Below are positions 28,496 to 38,463 of a stretch of 64,000 bases of DNA, piece by piece; position 1 is the first letter of the stretch; every line of letters begins with the position of its first letter. Source of the stretch: Leuctra nigra (taxonomy: Eukaryota > Arthropoda > Insecta > Plecoptera > Leuctridae); contig OW203771.1 of NCBI GenBank assembly GCA_934045905.1, positions 5,270,001-5,334,000 of the forward strand, given 5' to 3'. Under the pieces are notes generated by a model that was not told the DNA's origin, did not search any database, and saw nothing but the letters and a program-made list of their open reading frames with translations. Made by a program: the position numbers and the translations under genes.

Positions 28496-31400
28496 ATGCT
28501 GCTCAAACTGGACGCTCTGATCTTCTTGCTGATAATTAGTAAGTTTATTTGATTAATTACACAATACAACATACAATTACATTTTGGTGGGCACAAATAG
28601 CCCACTAACTCTCATTTCACTTATCAGTTTTACTTTGTGAAGTTTCTACCAAATGCAAAACGATCTAGACATGACACAAAATAAATAATACAGAGAAAAT
28701 TAGCTATACCTACAAGAGAAATTAAAACGTTTCGTGGCAAACATGTGTGTTTATTTCTTATAATTTTTTAATTTCTTCGCTCTACTAATTAATTCAGATC
28801 ACAAGCTGGTCGCCATAAGTTTAAAAATTATTTTTTCTTTGAAATTATACTTATACATTTAAATTATTTTGAACATGTTACTGATTGTGTTTTAAACTTC
28901 GTCTATTTAAAATTCATGTTACAAATTTTATTTTATCCGTTTCAATGACAGTAATCCATTTTTTAATTTATAGATTCGTTGTCTCCATGTTTTGGTGATT
29001 CGACCGGTAGTTTGGTAAGATGAACTTGATTTATACGCAGGGGTCGATTATGTAAAACAACAACTTTGTTCTCGCGCGACAATCGTCTCATCTCAATGCT
29101 AAACTCGACCTTATTGGGTGACATGAGAGGACTGTCACGTGAAAACATTTTATATGATCGTACCCCTATAGACACAAAACAATTATACCGTTTCAAACGA
29201 TTAAAATAAAAATGTTATTGGAAAGATGGACAGGTTGCCATACTTGCTTCCTCGTTCATAGTCTAGCAATTCCCAATGAGAAGGTTCGAACCTAAAATGT
29301 TTTGACAATTTTAACTTACACTTTAGTAGGTTGGATCCTACGTGACTTTTCTTTGGAACTGAACAGAAATGAGATTGTTAATTTATCGCTAAATGTTTGA
29401 ATCACAGCCCTTGAATATTTATTGTTAGATGTTTTAAAGTAATTAAAGTAGTACCATCGATAGTCCACGTAATTCAAGTCAGTGACTCACAAATTACATT
29501 ACAAATCAATGAAATAAATATTTTACAACTATATTTTGATTGTTGATCAATATCATAAGATTACTTTGTTGAAATACCATATTTTATAAAGAATTTACCA
29601 TTAATTTAATTAATTTCTTGCAGTACGAATTAAGTACTTGATTTGATTTTAAGCAGTTTCTAGTAGAAACTGGCAAAATTAGGGTAATATTATTGAATAT
29701 CTCTTTATTTAATCCCGTACCCCCACATTTTTATATGGCTAAAATTTTGAAAAAAAATCAGCATTTAAAATGAAATCAATATTTTTAATTCGTAGTTTAT
29801 GTTACGATTTCTACAGAAGATATAAGTGTAATTTTGAAGCTTCACCATGTTATCTCATAGGAAATTTCAAGATTTCCTTTTAAGATATCTCTTATATAAA
29901 TCCCGTGACACATGTTTTTCTTTTCGTATTTGCAAATGGTATTGCTTGAGGCATATTTGAGGAAAATTTGAAGCATTTCTATTTAACAAGGACTTTTGAT
30001 GGAAGTACTTTAAATTGATTTTCCTTACAGAGCTCAGAGAGAGAAGCTGATGATGCTTCTTCTTATGAGGACGATGCATCCGAAGCAGTGACGGGATTTG
30101 ATGAAGATAGTAAGTTAACGTATCATGTTCGTGATTCATAATCTATGGTATTTAATACGGGTAAACAGAATACCTGGTACATTCTGGTAGATGCAATTAG
30201 TTGATACATAATATTTTATTATCCGTACGGTACCTATTATGCGAGCGAAGCGAGCGTCTCCTTTTGGCTCTTTATGGCACGGATCTCTGTTTTTTCTGCT
30301 ATTAACCGATACACAGGTCGCACCGTTTCACCGATTGATCTGAAATCTTGCAGACATACAAAGACAACCTTCTCTGTTTGCAGATAATAAGTTTTTTGAA
30401 ATCCATTTATCGGTTAAAATTAAAATAAATATCTCCTGATAGGCTGAAAAATGAAAATTGTCTTCGATAAATGTGATCAACCTTACATTTTGCATGGTCA
30501 TTTAGACCAACATTGTCTCTTATTTTACAAATTGGTATCATTTTATTGAAATTTTTAATAACTGTCAGAAATGAAGTATTGAAATGAATGTTTTTCCACT
30601 GCACATGAATCTGATTTGCTTTAGGTACAAGTGTGTTTAGATGCTATATTTTCACGTTTCAATGAGAAGCAGATACTTTTATGTTGATTGAGTGGAATAT
30701 ATTTCAATTCAATATGGACGTATATGTTTTCTGTGCGTTGTGTACGCTTTTCCGGTTCGAGAATTTGCACACATTTTTATTTGTTTTTATGTGTAGTAAT
30801 GTTTCTGTTTCAACTCCGTGTCAATGTGTTTGAACGAATGACATGATAATGTAAGAAGGATGTTGTTGTAGCTGGACCCTCACCGCAGCATCAGAGACGT
30901 AAGCAGGATGTCCGCATTGACCACAACATCTTCTCAGAGATCATGAGCGACAAGAGAGGCAAGAGGAACTCTTTGTAGACAATCAGCTCTCAGAAATAAA
31001 AATACAAAATAAAAACCTAGTGCAGATACATAGTGATATCAAAATAGGGGCCAACTCATATAATTTAAAATAAAAATAAGGGCATATGACCAATCTCGAA
31101 TATTGTATGTAAGTTGAAAGTTGTAAAAAGCGATATGTCAAGCAATTATTTTATTTTAATTATTTACTCCGTTTTGATATCACAATTTTATTTTTAATAC
31201 CCTTTTCTTATAACCCTTAACTGGTGCACGTTTCTCATACGTTTTGGCAATAGGAATAATCATTAAAGAAAATATTGATTTCGCAATTTTTTTTAGAAAT
31301 CTCAATAACTTGCACACTATTTGATAGCCCTCTTAAAATACAAAAATCTGCATCCTAACTCATCCCAAAAAGGAAATAAAATTTTTACTTGTACATACCA

Positions 31401-34003
31401 ACAAATTAACTCATTATGGCTGGCTGATGCTGGCTAACGGGTTTTTTAATTGGAATCGCAAATTTTGTGACAAAATATTTGTTTTTCTAGGATCATTACC
31501 ATCTTCCAGCAGATTGGTAAGTGAATACAAAACAAACATTATCTACTTCAGAGGAATCAATAGTTGACTTACGATGAGTTTAATTTATTTCAGGCTCATT
31601 CACCACTCACTGCTGATGAGAGGGATCAGATATTTCAGCACTATATGGACCATGTGCAAGGTAAAACAGATTATAGTTTATTTAACTTCATGGATTATAA
31701 CCATTGCCTTTGTCTTCAAGATGGGTTAGGATGAAACATGAAATTTAAAAAATTAAAAAATTACAATATAAATATAAAAAAATTATGAAAAATGGAGCGG
31801 TGATCAAGGGCCATTGTGGGAGAGCATGGGGGTATATATTTATTATATCACCATGGGGGAGGCAGTCGAGTAACTTTAGACAGAGGTCCCTCGCCCGCAG
31901 GATATTTTTCACTTTTTCAATAAGTATGTGAATCTAATTGCGAGCTGCGGATTTTTGTGAAAAAGGTAGGTAATTAGAACTTAGAAGGTAGGTAAAACAA
32001 TAACCTCGAGGTCAGCTATTTAGGTATGTGGGAGGGCCTCACATGAATACGCATGTCAGGGCGGCGCAGGCTCAGAAATTTGTTGAATTTTGTACAGGGT
32101 TTAAACTTTATTGCAGTTTAACGCGATTTAAAAAAAAATTAGTCATTTGGTTTTAAAGCACTACTGCTTTTATTATAGAGTCGATATTTTGACTTTATAT
32201 GATACTCATTCCAACTAAATTTTCGCCCCCCCCCCCTCCCCCGCGACCACAGTGGCTGCAATATCGACTACGCCATGGTGAGGGGGGGGGGGGGATAGGA
32301 CATGGAGAAGGGGAGGAAATTGTTCAGTTTCTTTGTTATATATAAAACTATATATTTGACTTCTACAATACTCATTAAATATTATTACAGAAAGCAAAAT
32401 GTTTGTTGTTCATATTTGCAGAGACAAATCCATTACACTGACCCTACAACCCCCTTTTGTCTCTAAAGAAGCGAGCCGGACCCGACGGTCACCTCGATGC
32501 TATGCTATCTTGAAGACACATGGACATTATAGACTTGCTCTCTCTCTTTCAGCTGGATTGAAGAAGAGGCGGAACGACGAGTCGTCCCACATTACACTCC
32601 CAGGAATTGAAGAAGATGGACGCAACACGGAACAAGATCCTCCCAGAAGCGACTTCCACAATCCACAAGAGTTCTTCAGCACAAGAAACTACCGGCCAAT
32701 TACCTACTCGGAAGAATACTGGAAAGATTATCCTGTTGCAGATGACAACTTTGACACGGTGTATCGGCATGATATTAATCCAGCCTATTACAGAAGTGAT
32801 TACCATCAGACAAGACCTGAATACTACCAACCGCATTCCCGAATAGTTCCTGGACACAGTGATTCTGAACACTATTATGAGTCAGGGCCACTGATCTATG
32901 AACACGGTGAACCGCATTATGTAGAAGTACGTTACCCGCATGTGGGCAATTCCAAAGACGAGGGATCTATGCACATTGGGGTTGAACATGAACACCAAAG
33001 ACATCAACATGCCGACAATATTCCATATGGCGGGATAATACTTTCTGGTGATATCTTAAATATAGAACGCGGTCATCCTGGTCAGGAAGCAATCCGCTCA
33101 GATGTAGAGTATTCAGGAATCCTACCAAATCCATCAGAAGCAAGAGGTTCAGTAGTATCTGTTACAGCAGAGGAGAGACTTAAAGCTGATGCACCGTTGC
33201 TGACTGATGCATTGTTACGAGTAGTATTAGCAGGAGCTGCAAGAGGAACAGCGGAGAACGTCAAGTACACAAATGACGCTAGACTGTCGCAAGTGCAATC
33301 AGAGATTCGAGCAATGTTAGCAGAAGCTATTAGATCATCACATTCAGGAGGAACGGGGGAATCATCAGCAGTAGATGTTTCAGAAGATCAGAAGGAAGCT
33401 GAGAACACAGATGAAGCTGGCACTTGGCGAGAACAAGAAGGAGAAGTAGGACCAGGAAGATTTGCAAATGAAGGAGGGGCAGTGGAAACATCAGCAGTAG
33501 ATGTCACAGCAGAGGAGAGACGCATAGCTGATGAACCGTTGCTGACGGATGCATTGTTACGGGCAATATTAGCAGGTGCAAGATCAGCAAATGCAGGAGG
33601 AACAGCGGAGGATGTCGAGTACATAGATGACTCTGGACCATCGCAAGTACATTCAAGATCATCACATTCAGGAGGAACGGGGGAATCATCCTCAGTAGAT
33701 GTTTCACAAGATGAGAGCACGGATGATGATGCACCATGGCGAGGAGAATCAGGAGTAAGAGGATTTGCAAATGCAGGAAGGATTGGAGATGTATCATCTG
33801 AGATGACAATAGAAGAAATTGAAGACCTAGTTGGAGCAGAAATAACAACAGAAGAAGAGAGTCGTGCAGAAGAAGAATCGAGAGTAGAAGTAACAACTAC
33901 AAACATGGCTACCACAGAGGAAGGATCACAATCGGAAACGTCGAAACCAATAATAGATTTTCGTTGTTTGCTTCTGTCGAGCGAAATGTGTTTTAGGAAG
34001 TAG
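28496..34003 (+). CDS. Secreted acidic protein, long isoform, six coding exons
   Basis: Exons 28496-28538, 28974-29014, 30031-30109, 31491-31516, 31594-31660 and 32553-34003 join in frame (1707 bases) to 568 residues. Exon 1 starts MLLKLDALIFLLII, a signal peptide core. Exons 2-3 give a Ser/Asp/Glu-rich stretch. Exon 6 has LTADERDQIFQHYMDHVQ and runs into AGLKKRRNDESS, a likely proprotein-convertase site. Exon 7 is a Tyr/His-rich segment followed by two copies of an acidic repeat (TAEERLKADAPLLTDALLR near 33160; TAEERRIADEPLLTDALLR near 33503), each followed by SSHSGGTGESS. I do not recognise the family; no Cys-rich fold, domain or transmembrane helix is visible. Likely a secreted precursor or extracellular matrix protein. 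AATAAA near 34262 may end it. Exon 3 to exon 5 splicing skips the alternative exon 4. Confidence 0.72.
29041..29166. mobile_element. Foldback MITE in intron 2 of the acidic protein gene
   Basis: GGGGTCGATTATGTAAAAC at the left and the complement of GGGGTACGATCATATAAAAT at the right. It is a diverged relative of 27081-27210. Confidence 0.6.
30239..30765 (+). mobile_element. Helentron-like element
   Basis: Starts GCGAGCGAAGCGAGCGTCTCC, the family 5' end. The first 200 bases match 57120-57350, and the right part (TATATGTTTTCTGTGCGTTG, TTCGAGAATTTGCA) is the inverse of 41640-41740. The 3' hairpin is not seen, so the copy is truncated. It lies in intron 3 of the acidic protein gene. Confidence 0.5.
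30872..30978 (+). CDS. Alternative terminal exon (short isoform)
   Basis: Acceptor GTTGTTGTAG ends at 30871. Joined to exon 3 (phase 1) it reads on in frame and stops at TAG 30976-30978, giving an 89-residue protein: signal peptide, acidic spacer, then a basic tail with RRKQ and DKRGKRNSL, so dibasic cleavage is likely. AATAAA follows at about 30996. A second donor inside it (GAC|GTAAGC, exon end 30898) would make a 27-bp cassette that keeps phase 1 and could be included in the long isoform. The precursor has neuropeptide-like layout, but I know no matching peptide. Confidence 0.6.
31661..32552 (+). other. Intron 6 of the acidic protein gene
   Basis: Contains a poly-C/poly-G pair near 32224-32294 (CCATGGTGAGGGGG) and G-rich sequence near 31840. 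The open frame of exon 7 extends upstream to 32399, but the CTCTCTCTTTCAG acceptor at 32552 and phase agreement place the exon start at 32553. Confidence 0.6.
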
Positions 34004-34899
34004 AAAGTTCAGTCCATTTTTAACTTTGTAAAATATTATATTTTCCAGTTCCAGTAGTCTAATGACTAGACAAGTCTAGAATGACTTTGAAATAAGTCTA
34101 GTGGGGTTAAAGGTTTAGGCTTGACACATCTCGTGGTTCTTCATAATGACAGCAGTTCGTTCATTTCATTTTTATTACCACACAATGACAATGAATGTAT
34201 AATTCAACAAAAATCTCTGTATTTATGTGTGTAATTTTTTAATCGCAGAACTGCTAATGAAAATAAAATAAATCTATCTATAAATTTACATCTTACAATG
34301 GTATTACCAATGAGGCAAGGAATTTCTAGAAAGGAACAATGAATAATTGTTTTCTTAATTGTCAGTACCTTCAATTAATACACCTTAAACATTTTTAGTA
34401 ACCACTGAAACTAACAACAAATTACGATCAGCGGTGCACCAAGCATTTTAATGTGACCTCCTAGACGTTAAAAAGTTAACAACTAAACAATACATAAATA
34501 AAACATATTTATTTATAAGTACTCTACTAATTTTCATTTTTAAGTATTGGGGAAGTCTCTATGATTACCCCTAGAAATTGAGCTTACGATGTAAAATGTT
34601 TCCATGCAAACACGTACAACAATTAATTTTAAGAAAATGCAGTGATCATGGAAACATTCATGATTATATTAATGGGTCCTATATTTAACTAGTTTCATTC
34701 GATGTGTAAACACACGACTTGTCTTGTCCAATAAAATATCCAATATGCATATAATATAAGTTTTATTGCTCTACAAATTGTTTATATACAGGTGGCAGAG
34801 ATACTTCATTTACTTACACTATAATTATTATAATATAATAGTAATAAAATAAATATGCTACATAAATATTTCCAACTTTTTCTGTCATGAAATTATTTA
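34004..34899. other. 3' UTR and intergenic
   Basis: 3' UTR of the acidic protein gene up to about 34280 (AATAAAATAAAT near 34262), then A+T-rich intergenic sequence without recognisable genes. Confidence 0.45.
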
Positions 34900-35258
34900 C
34901 TAGGAAAACGCTCTGTGTAACGCGTTGATAAGCGATCCTTCCCACTTGCATGCGAATTCGAAAGTTTCTGCTCTACAAATCTTGGAAGAGTCGAAATGAA
35001 ATGCATTAACTGAAGGAGCAGTTATAAAAACCTGACATTTCTATCACAAAACTTGACAAAATCCAAGAACGCATAAAATTTAAAACACACCAGACGACAC
35101 AGACTTTTAACGACAGATTAGGACTCCGAAAAGTTACAAAAACAGCTAAACTGTTTGTCCATGGCCATGCAAAATTTGAAGTTATTAATATGTCAAGCGT
35201 CCAGTTTAAATTTCAAAAAAGCACAGATCATATTGTTCAACTTCTTATTACGAGGCCA

Positions 35259-35260
<2 letters not shown>
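34900..35260 (-). mobile_element. Helentron-like element, 3' part
   Basis: ACTAGGAAAACGCTCTGTG begins the copy (minus orientation). It runs to about 35260, where the LINE poly-T tract starts. Its 5' end is absent. Confidence 0.5.
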
Positions 35261-35261
<1 letters not shown>

Positions 35262-35289
<28 letters not shown>

Positions 35290-37150
35290 TTATTGCACAC
35301 ATTTATACACAATACAATAAATACACAAATCTACAAACTATCCCACATAGCCAAAAGGCTAGTCTGTGGGAGACAAAATAATGTAAATGAACAATAAGCA
35401 TACAGAAACAATAAAAATGACCAAGTGCGTAAACAATAAAGTAACGTCAGATTTATCAGCATAGTAGAAATATGGAAGTAATACATATTGAAACAATCCA
35501 TATTCAAAAATTAGTCATCATTAGGTAACTGGATCAATACCCGTTCAACCAAAAACATTCCTAGTAAATAACCATATCTTAATTTCTTTTTTTATACAAT
35601 TGTATGTATCGAAATTTCTTAAATTTTGAGGTAAATTATTAAAAATTGTGGGTACTTCATAATTAAGCTGTCTTTGTCCATACTTATTAATACATTTAGG
35701 TATTCTAAATTTTCCTTGCGATTTAGCCCGTATTTGTACTTCACAGTCATATAGAATTTTGAACTCTGAGCTAAAATATTGTTTAAGAATTAATTTATAT
35801 TCAAAAAGATCCGAAATATCTAATAATTGTAAATACGAAAAATACATACTATTAGATAAATTTTTATTCTGTATAGTAGCTGGAGATATAATAATTTTCA
35901 AAATCTTACACTGCAACTGATATATTTTATTCAGGTTCACAGCAGATGCATTTCCCCATGCTAAAATTCCGTAAGCTAAAATAGACTCGACCAATGCTGA
36001 ATATAGTAACTTCATGAGACTCATCGGTAAAAAAGAACATAAATTATAAAAATTATAACTGCATAAGCGCAATCTGTTACATAAATTATTAATGTGATCA
36101 CTCCAAGAGAAATGCCTATCAATAATTAATCCTAGATACACATGTGAGTTCACTACCTGAATTTTGGTTGAACACGTATTACACATCCCATTACCCAATG
36201 AATGCAAACACTGTACACTGTGGCATAAAATATCTACTGTTAAATTCTTATTAATGTTATAAGGAGAACAGATATGAATAATTTTGGTTTTATCAGCATT
36301 AATTACTAATCCATTATCATGTGTCCAACGTAGCAAAGTATTAAAATTATTTTGAAGTTCTATCTGTGCTTCATCTAAATTCCTATTTGCGGCTAATATT
36401 ACAGTATCATCAGCATACATGTACACTTTACCTTTATGAAATAAATTGAAAACATGGTTAACATAAATAATATACAATAAGGGACCCAAATTTGAACCCT
36501 GCGGCACTCCGCTGAATAATTCTCTTGAGCAACTATATACATTTGAAATTTTTACTATGATTTTACGAGATTGTAAATAACTACGAAACCAATTTAACAA
36601 AGAGCCACCAATACCTATGCAACTTAATGAATCTATGAGTATACTGTAGTTAATAGTATCAAAAGCTTTTGAAAAATCTATAAATAATGCAATTATGTGA
36701 AAATTTTCATTGAGTTTTGAATTAATGTAATCAGAAAAATTAGTTAAAAGTTCCCCAGTACTTCCCTTCTGGAAACCGTATTGTGATGTATTAATTATGT
36801 TGAAAACTTGAATGTATTCCGATATCCTTCTCACAATAACCTTCTCCATAATTTTCTCAAATATGGGAAGTAATGATATAGGTCTATAATTATTGTATGC
36901 TAAATGATCCCCTTTCTTGTAAATGGGACGTACTATAGAAATTTTTAAATTATCCGGTACTATCCCTGACTTTATTGACAAATTAATAAGTCTTGCTATT
37001 GTTACACTGATATCATTGCATAGATATTGTAGATCTTTGGTCCGTATGTTATCCCATCCTGGTTGTTTATTTACATTCAATTTCGTTATCACATCTTCGA
37101 CCTCAGCACTAGATATTGTAGGCATATACATTGTAGGATTACATTTTCCT
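35262..37150 (-). mobile_element. 5'-truncated LINE
   Basis: The poly-T run at about 35262-35292 is the poly(A) tail of a minus-strand non-LTR retrotransposon. The element includes a 3' UTR of about 250 bp and the reverse transcriptase coding region. It lacks the endonuclease and first open frame and stops about where the head-to-head LINE begins. Confidence 0.85.
35545..37131 (-). pseudogene. LINE reverse transcriptase, N-terminally truncated
   Basis: 528 residues of open frame. Recognisable blocks are NNYRPISLLPIFEKIMEK, FIDFSKAFDTI, SGVPQGSNLGPLLYIIYVN and the catalytic YADDT at about residue 238, followed by the usual thumb and C-terminal region. The apurinic endonuclease is missing. It belongs to the Jockey/CR1-like group of LINE reverse transcriptases; the exact clade needs a tree. 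It is intact over the kept part. Confidence 0.88.
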
Positions 37151-37155
37151 ACAAG

Positions 37156-38460
37156 ATGGCGGGTGATCAGTTGTTTGCAAGTGAGACGAAAAGTTTAAAT
37201 CAGCTGAATGTGAATAGATTAAAAAGTGAATTAGATAAAAGAGGTGTGAACAGTGAAGGAAGAAAGAAAGTGTTAATCAAAAGATTGGAAGAAGTGATGG
37301 AAGCAAATGGTGAAGTTTTAGAGTTCAGAGAAGTTACGCCTACTCAGCCTATTGCTAAAAAGTGTGATGCCTGCGTAGGGTGGGAAAAAGCGGTTTATGC
37401 AGGGGAACGAGAAAGTGAAATTGCTAGAAAATTGACGACAGAAATGGAAAAGAGGTTGGAGCTACAAGAGCGGAAGATCTTGGAGCTGGAAATAACTATC
37501 AAACAGCTTAAAATTCAAGTAAATGCATCACAATCTCAGCCAGCTGAAGTTGCCAACATAAGTCAAACACCTGCAGCGCCTTCAACGTCAGGATTACCAA
37601 CTCAAAGTGAGGGGCGAGACAGCGGCACCGCGGCTCTGACTCTGCAGACGCGTGAAGTCAGTTGGGCGCACGTAGCGGCGGCAAACTCAAAAAAGAAAGC
37701 GCGGGAATTTTTGAATATTCAGCCGAAAGATGCAACGCAAAATAGCGCTACAACGAAAGATCATCTACAACAAAAGATTAAACCAGCCGATTTCCAGGTT
37801 GGTATGGAAATTATAAGAGCCACCAGAGATGGAGGAATTTCAATTAGAATTGAAAAGGGGAATGTTCAAGAAGTAAAAAGTAGTATCCAGAGGGCACTCG
37901 GCGACGAGTACGAAGTGAAAGAAAACACAAAAGTTAATCCGAAACTAAAAATCTACGATGTTTTCTTAGGTGACTTTGAGGATGAGCAAGAACTAAGTAA
38001 TGCGTTACAACATCAGGTATCTAAACTCGTAAAGAACAATTCTGCAGTGGTGAAAATAATTCACGTCAGTAAAAGTAACAGCACAGGAATGTCTAATGTA
38101 ATTATTGAAGTCAGCAATGAAACGAGTGTGAAAATGTTGGAAGAAGGACAGATATATCTTGGCTGGAGCAGATGCAATGTGCGCGAACACGTCTTCGTTA
38201 AACAATGTTTCAAGTGCCAATGTTTTGGTCACTTCGCTCATGACTGTGAAGGACTAGATGTGTGTAGATACTGTGCCGGGAACCACAGGGGAGATACTTG
38301 CATTTCTGACTATCTAGTATGCTACAATTGTACTAAACACAACGAAAAGTACAACTACAATAATGACATGTCTTTGGACACGGACCATGCGGCAGGTTCA
38401 AGCAAATGTCACGTGTTCGACAGAGTGAAAAATAATCAGAGGAATAAAGTGAAAAAATAG
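37156..38460 (+). CDS. LINE ORF1 (gag-like, SAP domain and zinc knuckles)
   Basis: 434 residues from the ATG at 37156. Residues about 14-48 (LNVNRLKSELDKRGVNSEG) look like a SAP DNA-binding motif. A coiled-coil-like stretch follows (LELQERKILELEITIKQLK). CCHC knuckles lie near residues 350-383 (CFKCQCFGHFAHDC, CRYCAGNHRGDTC). Such proteins bind the LINE RNA. The stop is three bases before the ATG of ORF2, a spacing that suits termination-reinitiation. Confidence 0.85.
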   Translation: MAGDQLFASETKSLNQLNVNRLKSELDKRGVNSEGRKKVLIKRLEEVMEANGEVLEFREVTPTQPIAKKCDACVGWEKAVYAGERESEIARKLTTEMEKRLELQERKILELEITIKQLKIQVNASQSQPAEVANISQTPAAPSTSGLPTQSEGRDSGTAALTLQTREVSWAHVAAANSKKKAREFLNIQPKDATQNSATTKDHLQQKIKPADFQVGMEIIRATRDGGISIRIEKGNVQEVKSSIQRALGDEYEVKENTKVNPKLKIYDVFLGDFEDEQELSNALQHQVSKLVKNNSAVVKIIHVSKSNSTGMSNVIIEVSNETSVKMLEEGQIYLGWSRCNVREHVFVKQCFKCQCFGHFAHDCEGLDVCRYCAGNHRGDTCISDYLVCYNCTKHNEKYNYNNDMSLDTDHAAGSSKCHVFDRVKNNQRNKVKK

Positions 38461-38463
38461 CAG

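Noticed and set aside
30872..30978. Possible myosuppressin or other known neuropeptide in the short isoform
   Set aside because: Only the letters QDV are reminiscent; there is no FLRF-amide end, and the GKR follows directly on another KR site. I leave the peptide unnamed.
33388..33915. 175-residue minus-strand Ser-rich frame
   Set aside because: Shadow of the acidic protein exon on the plus strand.
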